A stretch of DNA of 64,000 nt from an alpha proteobacterium HIMB59. Its GTDB lineage: Bacteria; Pseudomonadota; Alphaproteobacteria; HIMB59. Positions 24,867 to 33,570 of this stretch are shown here, piece after piece. The DNA is taken from positions 496,001 to 560,000 of the forward strand of contig CP003801.1 of the NCBI GenBank assembly GCA_000299115.1, read 5' to 3'. The translations under genes and the position numbers were made by a program. The notes under the pieces are model-generated. The model was given only the letters and a program-made list of their open reading frames with translations. It had not been told where the DNA came from and did no database searches. Position 1 is the first letter of the stretch. Each line of letters begins with the position of its first letter.

Positions 24867-26359
24867 TTTTCTAAATATTCGCTAATAGTTTTTTCTACTC
24901 CAATGGTATAGAGCTTTTTTAACCAATAAGAAAAAGAATCTACAAAATGAGTATTTTGAAAAAGATCTCCATAAACCTCGGTTTGTTTTAACCATTCCTC
25001 AGGTTGATCTTTAGACTGCTTTGCAATGGAGTTTAACTTAGACCATTGTGGATCATTCGGTTCAATAGTTGTTCCATCCTCTCGGGTTCCCTCACACATT
25101 CGAGCCCATAAAGCCTCTACAAGACTGAGGCCCTCGATGGAATTGTTCTTGGAAAGACCATCCTGGATAGAAGGAGTTATAAAAACAGCGTGTCGTGAGG
25201 ATCCATCAAACGCTACTCTTCTTATCGTATCTTGAATAGAGGGGTTTGCAAAACGATCTGCTATCAATTTGAAGTAATCTTGAGGTGTCAGACCAGGCAC
25301 TGGAGAGACATGAGGAAGAATATCATTCTCTTCAACCTTCTTTAAAAGCCCTGTAATTAGAGGATTTTTCATCGCATCTCTGACTGTTTCTATATGAAGA
25401 AGTTCAGCAGCATTAGCTAAGATCTGATGACCCGCATTTAGAATTCTAATTTTCTGACTCTCATAGCCATGCACGTTATCAGAAAATTGAACCCCGACTT
25501 TTTCCCAGGCAGGGCGACCAGCACAAAATTTATCTTCAATTACCCATTGTCTAAAATTTTCATGAGAAACAGGAACTAAATCATTAATCCCTAAATTTTT
25601 GACAATATTAATTTCTACATCCCCAGTTCGAGGAACAATACAATCCACCATTGCATTAGGGAATGTGCAGTTTTCTTCAATCCATTTTGCTAACTCCAAA
25701 TCTCTTTTGGCAGCAATCCCTAAAACTACTTGTTTTAATTTATTTCCATTTTCAATGAGGTTGTCACAGCTTAGCCCAGTGAAAGGACCAAGTCCAGATT
25801 GACGTCTGAGATCAAGGGCACTCACCATTGCTCCAAAGGCTGTACGAGGACTGTCTGGATTTTGTATATCATAAACTAAATCAGGGTGATCTAAGGTTAA
25901 TTCACCTTTCTCATTAATAAAGTATCCCCCTTCGGTCACTGTTAAAGAGACAATGCGAATGTTTGGTTGTGCCATGGCTTGAATTAGTGGTTGATTATCT
26001 TTTTCTACAGCCACATAGTCCACCATCGGACCTACGATTTCAGATGATTGATTTCCTTCAGGGTCTAGTTCAATTAAAGTAGTCAGATAATCTTGGCTTG
26101 TTAATTTTTCTCTCATTGGAATATCATATTCCGTGACACCAGATCCTATGATGGCCCAGTCTAGATTCATTCCTTTTTGCATTAATCGATGGAGATACCA
26201 AGAAAGGTGAGCTCGATGAAAATTTCCTACCCCTATATGAACGATACCCGCTTGAAGTTGTGAGCGGTCATAGGTGGGTTTTATTGTGGACCCATTAATT
26301 TGAGCCAAGGTCTCATTACTTAAATCTAATATTGGAAATTGTTTTGAAGTGACAGCCAT
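24863..26359 (-). CDS. Mannitol dehydrogenase-family polyol/uronate oxidoreductase
   Basis: 498 residues, the usual length for NAD-dependent long-chain mannitol 2-dehydrogenase (mannitol to fructose); fructuronate reductase and arabinitol dehydrogenase are relatives. Family motifs are IVHIGVGNFHRAHLSWYLH (NAD region), TVTEGGY, TGLSCDN and RILNAGHQ. The ATG at 26357-26359 overlaps the SDR stop by one base (TAATG); an in-frame GTG at 26371 is less likely. It is the last gene of the polyol operon and pairs with the sorbitol-type SDR, so two imported hexitols can be oxidised to ketoses. Confidence 0.88.
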   Translation of the reverse strand: MAVTSKQFPILDLSNETLAQINGSTIKPTYDRSQLQAGIVHIGVGNFHRAHLSWYLHRLMQKGMNLDWAIIGSGVTEYDIPMREKLTSQDYLTTLIELDPEGNQSSEIVGPMVDYVAVEKDNQPLIQAMAQPNIRIVSLTVTEGGYFINEKGELTLDHPDLVYDIQNPDSPRTAFGAMVSALDLRRQSGLGPFTGLSCDNLIENGNKLKQVVLGIAAKRDLELAKWIEENCTFPNAMVDCIVPRTGDVEINIVKNLGINDLVPVSHENFRQWVIEDKFCAGRPAWEKVGVQFSDNVHGYESQKIRILNAGHQILANAAELLHIETVRDAMKNPLITGLLKKVEENDILPHVSPVPGLTPQDYFKLIADRFANPSIQDTIRRVAFDGSSRHAVFITPSIQDGLSKNNSIEGLSLVEALWARMCEGTREDGTTIEPNDPQWSKLNSIAKQSKDQPEEWLKQTEVYGDLFQNTHFVDSFSYWLKKLYTIGVEKTISEYLEN

Positions 26360-27129
26360 TAGCTCATCCACTGGCCTCCATCCACATTATAAGTTTGGGC
26401 TACCACGTAATTGGACTCCTCGCTTGCCAGGAACATCGCCATTCCAACCAAGTCACTCGGTAGGCCCATTCTCCCATATGGAACTCCTTCACCCACTTCT
26501 TTTTTCTTCTGACCCAAAGGTTTTTCCTCAAATTTCGCGAAAAATTCATCCACTCCGTCCCAGTGCTCACCGTCTACTACACCGGGAGAAATGGCATTCA
26601 CATTAATTTTATGCTTAATCAAGTTTAATCCCGCTGATTGCGTCAGGCTTATCACAGCGGCTTTCGTCGCGCAGTACACCGCAACGAGCGACTCGCCTCG
26701 ACGGCCGGCTTGACTGGCCATATTAATGATCTTTCCACCTTTGCCTCGTTCAATCATTTTTTTAGCAACAGCTTGAAGGGTAAACAGCGTCCCTGACACA
26801 TTAATATCGAAGACTTGCTGATAGTCTTCTCGTTTAATTTCAGTAATGGGGGCGGCGGTAAAGACAGCAGCGTTGTTAATCAATATATCAATCCCCCCTA
26901 ATTGATCTACTGCAGTATTCACAGCTTGATCTATGCTATTTTGTTTGGTGACGTCCATCTCAAGGGCTAGAGCGTTGGGACCTATTTGTTGAGCTGTGCT
27001 ATTTGCCTGGTCAATATTAATATCAGCAATCACAACTCGACATCCCTCTTTTGCAAAAGCTTCAGCAAAAGATTTTCCAATTCCTCTTGCGGCACCTGTG
27101 ATAAAAACTACTTTGTTCAGAAATCGCAC
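26359..27129 (-). CDS. smoS: Short-chain dehydrogenase, sorbitol dehydrogenase (SmoS/PolS type)
   Basis: 256 residues. NAD loop TGAARGIG (10-17), NNAA motif, catalytic Ser (NMASQAG), Tyr-x3-Lys (YCATK), and ISPGVVDGEHWDGVD, which is characteristic of sorbitol/galactitol SDRs of alphaproteobacteria. Converts D-sorbitol to fructose. Translation starts at GTG 27127-27129, overlapping the ATPase stop by one base (TAGTG). It lies between the transporter ATPase and the mannitol dehydrogenase, the same order as rhodobacterial smo/mtl operons. Confidence 0.88.
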   Translation of the reverse strand: MRFLNKVVFITGAARGIGKSFAEAFAKEGCRVVIADINIDQANSTAQQIGPNALALEMDVTKQNSIDQAVNTAVDQLGGIDILINNAAVFTAAPITEIKREDYQQVFDINVSGTLFTLQAVAKKMIERGKGGKIINMASQAGRRGESLVAVYCATKAAVISLTQSAGLNLIKHKINVNAISPGVVDGEHWDGVDEFFAKFEEKPLGQKKKEVGEGVPYGRMGLPSDLVGMAMFLASEESNYVVAQTYNVDGGQWMS

Positions 27130-28130
27130 TACTGACGCTCACCTTCTTCATTGAATAAATGCAAACTTTCTTTTTTAGGCTGTAAAAATACTTCTTGGCC
27201 TCGATTGAAACTTTTCTCTCCATCTGCTCGAACTGTGAGTGTTTCAGCAATGCCACTATCTTGAATATGTAAAAAAGTATCTGACCCCAAACTTTCTGCC
27301 ATTTTGACAACCCCTTTCCATTCACTTTGCTCTGAGGTGATGGAAATATGTTCAGGTCGAATACCTACGGAATGTGCTCCTTGTGCTTGGGCCCATGACC
27401 CTTCAATAAAATTCATCTTCGGAGAACCAATGAATCCTGCCACGAATAAATTTTTAGGATTTCGATATAGCTCAAGAGGTGTGCCCACCTGTTCGATCAC
27501 ACCATGGTTCATGACTACAATACGGTCTGCCATGGTCATGGCTTCAACTTGATCATGGGTCACGTAAATCATCGTGGTATTCAAACGCTTGTGTAGTTCT
27601 GAGATTTCAAGACGCATTCCTACACGCAGAGCTGCATCTAAATTGGAGAGGGGTTCATCAAATAGAAAGGCAGAGGGTTCACGAACAATTGCTCTTCCGA
27701 TAGCCACACGCTGACGCTGACCCCCAGATAGTTGAGCGGGTTTTCGCTCCAAATAATCGTTTAAATTCAATACTTCCGCTGCTTTTCGAACCTTTTCATC
27801 AATTGCATCTTTGTCCATCCCCACCATTTTCAACGGGAAGGCAATATTCTTATAGACGTTCATATGAGGGTAGAGAGCATAGGATTGAAAAACCATCGCC
27901 AAACCTCTTTTAGCCGGAGCATCTTGGCTTGCCTCTCTTCCATCGATTTGAATAGACCCGCTGGTGAGATCTTCAAGTCCAGCGATTAATCTTAACAGGG
28001 TGGATTTCCCGCAACCAGAAGGCCCCACGAAAACCGTAAATTCCCCATCTTTAATTTCTAGATCTAAGGGTTTGATGACCTGAAGGTCTCCGAAGTTTTT
28101 GGTAACTTGTTTTAATTCAATATATCCCAT
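27129..28130 (-). CDS. smoK: Polyol ABC transporter ATP-binding protein (SmoK/MtlK)
   Basis: 333 residues: ABC domain with Walker [10 protein letters not shown], signature LSGGQRQR, Walker [12 protein letters not shown] and a C-terminal TOBE domain ([12 protein letters not shown]). It is paralogous to the glucoside ATPase at 9097-10176. It energises the adjacent polyol permeases. It starts 10 bases after the smoG stop and ends overlapping the SDR start. Confidence 0.92.
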   Translation of the reverse strand: MGYIELKQVTKNFGDLQVIKPLDLEIKDGEFTVFVGPSGCGKSTLLRLIAGLEDLTSGSIQIDGREASQDAPAKRGLAMVFQSYALYPHMNVYKNIAFPLKMVGMDKDAIDEKVRKAAEVLNLNDYLERKPAQLSGGQRQRVAIGRAIVREPSAFLFDEPLSNLDAALRVGMRLEISELHKRLNTTMIYVTHDQVEAMTMADRIVVMNHGVIEQVGTPLELYRNPKNLFVAGFIGSPKMNFIEGSWAQAQGAHSVGIRPEHISITSEQSEWKGVVKMAESLGSDTFLHIQDSGIAETLTVRADGEKSFNRGQEVFLQPKKESLHLFNEEGERQ

Positions 28131-28140
28131 TCTCTCTCCT

Positions 28141-28971
28141 TTACTTCACGGCTCCAAAGGTTAATCCGCGTACTAATTGTTTTTGACTAAACCAACCCAA
28201 GATCAAGATCGGAGCAATCGCCATTGTTGAGGCTGCGCTGAGTTTGGCAAAAAATAATCCCTCAGGACTAGAGTAGCTTGCAATAAAGGCAGTCAAGGTA
28301 CCCGCCTTTGCAGCTGTCAGATTTAAAGTCCAGAATGATTCATTCCAGGCTAAAATTAAGTTTAATAATATTGTTGAAGCAATTCCAGGGATTGCCATGG
28401 GTGTCAGCACGTAGACAATCTCTTTCCACAAAGAAGCACCATCCATACGAGAGGCTTCTAAGATATCACGAGGAATTTCTCGAAAGTATGTATAGAGCAT
28501 CCATACGATAATAGGTAAATTAATCAACATTAAGATGATTACTAAAGCAAGACGGCTATCCAAAAGACCTAATTTAATACAACCAATATAAATAGGATAG
28601 AGAACACCCACAGCAGGAAGCATTTTCGTCGAAAGCATCCACAACAAAATATCCTTGGTGCGTTTGGTGGGAACAAAGGCCATCGACCAGGCCGCTGGAA
28701 CGGCAATTAAAATTCCGAGCAAGGTAGAGCCCCCAGCTACAAAAATCGAATTCCATAAAAATTTCATATAATCGGATCGCTCTTGGACAATCGCATAATT
28801 CTCTAAGGTCCAGTCAAAGAATAAGAATAAGGGTGGATCGTTAATTGCCTGACCTTCAGTTTTAAAACTAGTCAGCACCGTCCAAAGAACAGGAAAGAAA
28901 ATAAGAAGTCCAATGGTCCAGGCAACAACGGTATTGATCATTTTTTGTTGATTTTTAACACTTCTAGCCAT
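28141..28971 (-). CDS. smoG: Polyol ABC transporter permease (SmoG/MtlG, MalG type)
   Basis: 276 residues from the ATG at 28969-28971, which has AAGGAGAG just upstream. A longer frame from 28989 overlaps the previous gene and is less likely. Six TM helices and the EAA loop ([22 protein letters not shown]), ending RGLTFGAVK. It pairs with SmoF to form the pore. Confidence 0.92.
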   Translation of the reverse strand: MARSVKNQQKMINTVVAWTIGLLIFFPVLWTVLTSFKTEGQAINDPPLFLFFDWTLENYAIVQERSDYMKFLWNSIFVAGGSTLLGILIAVPAAWSMAFVPTKRTKDILLWMLSTKMLPAVGVLYPIYIGCIKLGLLDSRLALVIILMLINLPIIVWMLYTYFREIPRDILEASRMDGASLWKEIVYVLTPMAIPGIASTILLNLILAWNESFWTLNLTAAKAGTLTAFIASYSSPEGLFFAKLSAASTMAIAPILILGWFSQKQLVRGLTFGAVK

Positions 28972-28972
28972 T

Positions 28973-29851
28973 TTAACTCTCCTTCGCATCGAGGGATTTA
29001 CCCACGATCCTCATTAAAAAGATGGCCACGATATTGGCTAAGATAATGGCGTAGACACCTCCAGCTGAACCCAGTCCAATATTTTGACTTTCTAATACTC
29101 GCTGGAAGATCAAATACGTAAGAGTCTTGGTTCCAAAGGCACCGGCTGTGGTGACAAAGATTTCGGCAAAAATTGAAAGTAAGAAAATAGTTTGAATGAG
29201 AATGACAATAGTGATCGCACGAGAAAGGTGAGGAAGAATGATATAGCCAAAGCGTTTGGTGGTATTCGCTCCATCCATCTCTGCCGCCTCCAGTTGCTCT
29301 CGATCCAAGGATTGAATAGCAGTCAAGAGAATAAGAGTAGCGAAAGGAAGCCACTGCCAACTCACAATTAAAATAATCGATCCCATACTAAACTGGCTCA
29401 GCCACTCTAAGGGTTGAAGTCCAAAAAATCTCCATAGGTGAGCCAAGATCCCATTAATCGGATCCATAAACATATTCTTCCATACAAGACCAGAGACCGT
29501 TGGCATGACAAAGAAAGGGGCAATCACTAGGATGCGCACGATCCCCTGACCCCACATCGGTTGGTCTAAAAGAAGAGCTAATAAAACTCCAAAAATAACG
29601 GTGATGGCTAAAACAAAACCTACAATAATTAATGTTGTATAGACGCTTGGCCAAAAAGAACTTGATGTTACAAAACGAACATAATTATCAAAACCAACCC
29701 AGCCAAGATCACCACCTCGAAGGGGAAGGTATTTTTTAAAACTGAAATAGAGAGTAGTGGTAAGGGGGGCTAGCATCCAGCCCAGCAAAAGAATAACAGC
29801 AGGTGCCATCATGAGTCGAGCGACTCCTCGGGAATTGAGCTGACTGATCAC
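28973..29851 (-). CDS. smoF: Polyol ABC transporter permease (SmoF/MtlF, MalF type)
   Basis: 292 residues with six TM helices and the EAA loop QLEAAEMDGANTTKRFGYIILP. It starts at GTG 29849-29851, with AAAGG well placed upstream. LPLRGGDLGWVGFDNYV near the N-terminus is common in sorbitol/mannitol permeases. A stem-loop separates it from the binding-protein gene, as in the glucoside operon. Confidence 0.92.
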   Translation of the reverse strand: MISQLNSRGVARLMMAPAVILLLGWMLAPLTTTLYFSFKKYLPLRGGDLGWVGFDNYVRFVTSSSFWPSVYTTLIIVGFVLAITVIFGVLLALLLDQPMWGQGIVRILVIAPFFVMPTVSGLVWKNMFMDPINGILAHLWRFFGLQPLEWLSQFSMGSIILIVSWQWLPFATLILLTAIQSLDREQLEAAEMDGANTTKRFGYIILPHLSRAITIVILIQTIFLLSIFAEIFVTTAGAFGTKTLTYLIFQRVLESQNIGLGSAGGVYAIILANIVAIFLMRIVGKSLDAKES

Positions 29852-29890
29852 AAGCTATAACCTTTGTATGAATTTGATTAACCTTAAAAT

Positions 29891-29917
29891 AAGAGGGGCA
29901 GAAAATCTACCCCTCTT
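29891..29917 (-). terminator. Intercistronic stem-loop between polyol binding protein and permease
   Basis: Stem AAGAGGGG / CCCCTCTT (8 bp) with an 11-base loop that can pair a little further inside (AGA/TCT). It lies 17 bases after the smoE-like stop and about 40 bases before smoF, with no long U tract. Probably an mRNA-stabilising or attenuating hairpin favouring binding-protein expression. Confidence 0.7.
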
Positions 29918-29934
29918 CGGAAGTGAATTAAAGC

Positions 29935-31239
29935 TTATCTGTAACCAGCAGCTTCCATTGCGTCATTAGTAATCGCCTGAGCTTTTGCTAATGCTTCATC
30001 AATGGACTGTTGACCAGCGTATGCAGCTGAGAATTCTTGGCTGACATCAGTTGCAATACCAGCAAATTCTGGGATCGCTGCGAACTGAATACCCACGTAT
30101 GGGCTTGGGTCAACTGTTGAATTAAGCGGATCTGCAGACAAAATAGAGTCTAAAGTCATCTTTGCGAAAGGAATATCCTTATAGTTTGGATTTTCGTAAA
30201 GTGAAGTTCTAGCTCCTGGAGGAACGTTTGCCCATCCTTCATTAGCTGCTACTAACTCGATGTAAGAGTTAGAAGTTGCCCACTCGATAAATTCCTTGGC
30301 AGCACCTTCTTTTTGAGTACCAGCTGGGATCGCTAGAGCCCATGCCCATAACCAGTTTGAGCGTACGCCCATACCGTTATCAGGTGCTAAAGCAAAACCA
30401 ACACTGTCAGCAACAGTAGAGTCATTTGGGTTAGTTACGAAAGATGCAGCCACAGTTGCATCAATCCACATACCACATTTACCCTGTTGGAATAAAGAAA
30501 GGTTCTCGTTAAAACCGTTAGTTGCATATCCTGCTGGACCTGCATCAGACATCATGTTCACAAAGAAGTTTAATGTATCTGACCACTCACGTGTATCAAA
30601 CTGAGCGTTCCAGTCTTCATCAAACCATCTTGCACCAAAAGAGTTAGACATAGCTGTGATGAACGCACCGCCTTCACCCCAACCAGCTTTACCTCTGAGG
30701 CAAATACCGTTGATGTCATTAGATCTGTCAGTCATCGCACGAGCTGCTTTTGCAATAAAGTTCCATGATGGAGCAGCAGGCATCTCTAAACCAGCTTTTG
30801 CCATTAGGTCAGTTCTGTACATAACCATGGAGCTCTCACCGTAGAAAGGTGCAGCATATAAAGTACCGTCATGTGATAAACCACCAGCCATTGCAGGTAG
30901 TAAGTCACCGACATTGTAGTCAGCAGATAGATCATCTAAAGGAACTAACCAACCGTTAGAACCCCAGATTGGTGTTTCATACATACCAATAGTCATGATA
31001 TCAAAAGCACCACCCTTAGTTGTGATGTCAGTTGTTACTCTTTGACGAAGTACGTTTTCTTCCAAGGTTACCCACTCCACAGTGTGACCTGTCTTTGCAG
31101 TAAAGTCATCTGTGAGGCCTTGCATACGGATCATGTCACCGTTGTTTACAGTGGCAATTGTAAGATTTTCCGCATAGGCAACTGAAGCAGTCAACATAGT
31201 TGCTGCAGCAATTGATGAGATAAATTTATTTATGCTCAT
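29935..31239 (-). CDS. smoE: Polyol ABC transporter substrate-binding protein (SmoE/MtlE-like)
   Basis: 434 residues with a signal peptide (cleavage near VAYA-EN, about residue 23). Family-1 extracellular binding protein: LTIATVNNGDMIRMQGL, IMTIGMYETPIWGSNGWLVP and the C-terminal PEFAGIATDVSQEFSAAYAGQ are typical of sorbitol/mannitol binders. The ribosome site TAGGAGGATAAC is strong. It is the first structural gene of the polyol operon, downstream of paired operator half-sites. Confidence 0.9.
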   Translation of the reverse strand: MSINKFISSIAAATMLTASVAYAENLTIATVNNGDMIRMQGLTDDFTAKTGHTVEWVTLEENVLRQRVTTDITTKGGAFDIMTIGMYETPIWGSNGWLVPLDDLSADYNVGDLLPAMAGGLSHDGTLYAAPFYGESSMVMYRTDLMAKAGLEMPAAPSWNFIAKAARAMTDRSNDINGICLRGKAGWGEGGAFITAMSNSFGARWFDEDWNAQFDTREWSDTLNFFVNMMSDAGPAGYATNGFNENLSLFQQGKCGMWIDATVAASFVTNPNDSTVADSVGFALAPDNGMGVRSNWLWAWALAIPAGTQKEGAAKEFIEWATSNSYIELVAANEGWANVPPGARTSLYENPNYKDIPFAKMTLDSILSADPLNSTVDPSPYVGIQFAAIPEFAGIATDVSQEFSAAYAGQQSIDEALAKAQAITNDAMEAAGYR

Positions 31240-31280
31240 GTTATCCTCCTAAATATAGATTAGATAATTCAATATCAGAT

Positions 31281-31317
31281 TTTTACTCGCGTCAATATTA
31301 AATTGACACGCGTAAAA
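31281..31317. promoter_or_regulatory. LacI-type operators upstream of the polyol operon
   Basis: TTTTACTCGCGTCAAT (31281-31296) and ATTGACACGCGTAAAA (31302-31317) are inverted copies matching at 14 of 16 positions, separated by five bases. Each carries a CGCG core. A related site lies in front of the repressor gene (32372-32388). They probably bind the LacI-family protein encoded just upstream. Confidence 0.75.
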
Positions 31318-31320
31318 TAC

Positions 31321-32355
31321 TTAAGCCGAGTCGCGGAGGATTAATTTGGCAGAATACACTGTTTCTAGGCGCTTTTTGGATTTACCACCATTGTTGATAA
31401 GTTCAAATAAGGCAAGTGCGGCATTATCCGACACCGTATTATAATCATGAGCTGCGGTGGTTAAGGGAGGCGAGGTGAATCGAGAGTAGGGGTTGTCATC
31501 ACATCCGGCTACTCGTAAATCACAACTTTTAGTTTTTCCTACTTTAATTCCCATCTCACTACAGGCTGCTAACAAACCAATTGCCAGTCGATCATTACTA
31601 CACAGAATTGTATTAGTGCTCATTCCATTTTCTCTTAAAAGTTTCAAAGCACCCTGGCGGCCAATCTCCTCAAACTCCCAACCTGTTCCCTCAATACTAA
31701 TGACTTGAGGCTTAAGTTTCAAATTATCCATAATTTTAAGGTAAGCCTCTCTTCTTTTGTTCGCATTAGGGTTAGCTGGGTAGCGCATCTCAAAAAAACT
31801 AGGAGCACTCCCAGTGCTATTTAAGTATTCAACGGTTTGAGAAATAAAACTCTGATTATCAGAGCCGATAAAAGCAGCACCTAACCCTTCAATGTTACTA
31901 TCAAATAAAATAGTGGGAACGTTTTTACAAAATTTTTCAATTTTACTTTTATCCGAACTTCGACGACCCAGAGGTGCCATTAATACACCAGCAGGTTTTA
32001 AAGAGCGAAGCGTATCAAGGATTGCATTTTCCTGAGCTTGTTCTCCATGTGAAGAAAATAAAAAGGGCGTATACCCAGCATCAATACATCGACGCTCTAA
32101 GTTTCGAGCAATCTCCGCAAAGAAGGGGTCAGAGACATAAGGAACAACGATACCAATATTTTTTGTAAGCTGGCGGTTTTGATTGATGGCATAAAAATTA
32201 GGATAGTAATCATACTTTTCTAACGCAGCTTCAATTTTGGATTTTAAACTTTCACGAACACTGGAGGGATCGTTAAAGAATTTCGAGATGGTAGGTCTAG
32301 ATATCCCGCTCACTTGAGCGAACTCCTCCATGTTTTTTATTTTCGTTTTAACCAT
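31321..32355 (-). CDS. LacI-family transcriptional regulator of the polyol operon
   Basis: 344 residues: N-terminal HTH (MEEFAQVSGISRPTISKFFN), hinge region (NFYAINQNRQLTKNIGIVVP), then a periplasmic-binding-like effector domain. It is encoded directly upstream of and in line with the polyol transporter operon, with operator-like repeats both before its own ATG and between it and smoE. Likely a polyol-responsive repressor with autoregulation. The Asn/Lys-rich HTH differs from the glucoside regulator, matching the different operator core. Confidence 0.88.
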   Translation of the reverse strand: MVKTKIKNMEEFAQVSGISRPTISKFFNDPSSVRESLKSKIEAALEKYDYYPNFYAINQNRQLTKNIGIVVPYVSDPFFAEIARNLERRCIDAGYTPFLFSSHGEQAQENAILDTLRSLKPAGVLMAPLGRRSSDKSKIEKFCKNVPTILFDSNIEGLGAAFIGSDNQSFISQTVEYLNSTGSAPSFFEMRYPANPNANKRREAYLKIMDNLKLKPQVISIEGTGWEFEEIGRQGALKLLRENGMSTNTILCSNDRLAIGLLAACSEMGIKVGKTKSCDLRVAGCDDNPYSRFTSPPLTTAAHDYNTVSDNAALALFELINNGGKSKKRLETVYSAKLILRDSA

Positions 32356-32371
32356 ATCTCCAAAAAACAGA

Positions 32372-32388
32372 TTTTAACGCGTGTAAAA
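32372..32388. promoter_or_regulatory. Putative autoregulatory operator
   Basis: TTTTAACGCGTGTAAAA, 16 bases before the repressor ATG. Its reverse complement shares ACACGCGTNAAAA with the smoE-proximal site at 31302-31317. This suggests the repressor controls itself. Confidence 0.65.
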
Positions 32389-32462
32389 AAAATAAACAAG
32401 AATACTTTTACACACAACTTTTTGATAAACCTTCTAAATTATAGGTAGAAGCGAGGATCGAA

Positions 32463-32481
32463 TGTCTTATATAATAAGACA
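32463..32481. repeat. Inverted repeat at the start of the zinc-ribbon gene
   Basis: TGTCTTAT-ATA-ATAAGACA, eight-base perfect arms with a three-base centre, ending directly at the ATG (32482). It could be an operator or an RNA hairpin controlling initiation. Confidence 0.6.
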
Positions 32482-32694
32482 ATGGGATGGTGGCTTGGAG
32501 AAGAGGAAAAGCAAGAAGAATCAACCATTCCATATGCCAAATGTACTGAATGTGGCGATTACAAGGAAGTTTCCAAGAAATATATAAATAAGACGACCGA
32601 GGAGATGGTTACCATCTGTTATGACTGTGGAAAGCAACGCTATATCGAGTCTTTGATGGTCGTTTCCACCATTGAGGGGATTGATGATTACTAA
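32482..32694 (+). CDS. Small zinc-ribbon protein, hypothetical
   Basis: 70 residues. Two CxxC knuckles, CTEC and CYDC, about 25 residues apart, form a likely zinc ribbon. The N-terminus is acidic (MGWWLGEEEKQEE). The ATG is preceded by an inverted repeat rather than a clear Shine-Dalgarno. A competing frame from the ATG at 32462 has a better ribosome site but encodes only 41 residues without recognisable features. Function unknown. Confidence 0.6.
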   Translation: MGWWLGEEEKQEESTIPYAKCTECGDYKEVSKKYINKTTEEMVTICYDCGKQRYIESLMVVSTIEGIDDY

Positions 32695-32700
32695 TATATG

Positions 32701-32727
32701 TAAGCCCACGATGTATTCATGGGCTTA
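32701..32727. terminator. Bidirectional terminator-like hairpin
   Basis: TAAGCCCA / TGGGCTTA, an 8-bp perfect stem with an 11-base loop, between convergent genes ending at 32694 and 32748. It has the same AAGCCCA/TGGGCTT stem as the hairpin at 34687-34705. No strong U tract. Confidence 0.6.
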
Positions 32728-32747
32728 GAAATTAAATTTAATTAGTA

Positions 32748-33059
32748 TTAATTTCCTGAAAGAACTAAAGTTTCAGGAAAATTAGTAAAAGCTGTATCGG
32801 CAATGGGTGTCATTTCTCCAGACTCCACATCGACAACTTCCGCTCTTCGTCTGGTCAACTCCTCATCTGATTGAAATTTCTTTAGATGTTCCATGGACTC
32901 AAAGTGAATGATAGTATGTAAAATTGTGGGATCATTCGCCTGGACCCCTGCAAAAACAAAAGTCATTCCATATTCTTTAATTTTATCGCCACTATCTTGA
33001 ACCATCTTTTTCCATTCTTGAAAATCTTTTATAAGTTTAATTTTTCCCATGACTAACAT
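32748..33059 (-). CDS. Small ABM/DUF3764-like alpha-beta barrel protein
   Basis: 103 residues. The pattern of a strand (KIKLIKDFQEWKKMV), GMTFVFAGVQANDPTILHTIIHFES and HLKKFQSDEELTRRRAE resembles dimeric ferredoxin-like stress/ABM-type domains; the DUF3764 match is from memory and moderate. GGAGGTGG is well placed before the ATG at 33057-33059, supporting this start over a Met four codons in. Function unknown. Confidence 0.65.
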   Translation of the reverse strand: MLVMGKIKLIKDFQEWKKMVQDSGDKIKEYGMTFVFAGVQANDPTILHTIIHFESMEHLKKFQSDEELTRRRAEVVDVESGEMTPIADTAFTNFPETLVLSGN

Positions 33060-33189
33060 AGGCCACCTCCTTTTTTTTTAAGACATTTTGATTTTAATAG
33101 ATTTCCTCACATAAAAGAAAGATTTTAATCAAGTATAATAAAAATTATCTTGAGGAAACTATTTTGAAATCAATATCGTAAGATCAAGT

Positions 33190-33561
33190 ATGTTTAAAAT
33201 ACTGCTGGTTTTTCTTTTTTTACCTGGTGTAGTTTTATCTGATGACTTGATTTGCCAGTCCTCTAAAGATCTTGGAGGTCATCTTGGTTTTTCGTTCACC
33301 TCCCAAGGATTAACTTTAAAGTCATGTGAAACCAAGCAACAAATTTGCAACTTTGTGGAATTTGAACACCTTGAAAATCATACCTTTGAGACCTCTGGAT
33401 CATTTATCTTTAATGGCAGCCAGTCGGAAACACTGATCTTTGATGGAACTTTTGAAAGACTGATTGTGAAAACGGACTTCGCTTTATCTCGATCTGGTGA
33501 TCGTTTAAAATCAAATAACATACAAGCTCAATTTGTTTGCCAAATAACTAATTCCGTTTAA
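33190..33561 (+). CDS. Hypothetical secreted protein
   Basis: 123 residues with a signal peptide (1-17, LPGVVLS-DD). The mature part is beta-rich, with four Cys (ICQSSK-type DLICQSS, KSCETKQQICNF, QFVCQI) that may pair. A histone-deacetylase-like gene begins 9 bases downstream, so the two are likely co-transcribed. Not recognised. Confidence 0.65.
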   Translation: MFKILLVFLFLPGVVLSDDLICQSSKDLGGHLGFSFTSQGLTLKSCETKQQICNFVEFEHLENHTFETSGSFIFNGSQSETLIFDGTFERLIVKTDFALSRSGDRLKSNNIQAQFVCQITNSV

Positions 33562-33570
33562 CATTTCTTC

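Noticed and set aside
26349-26606. Plus-strand open frame across the SDR/mannitol dehydrogenase junction
   Set aside because: Lies opposite two well-supported genes and has a low-complexity, unlikely protein sequence.
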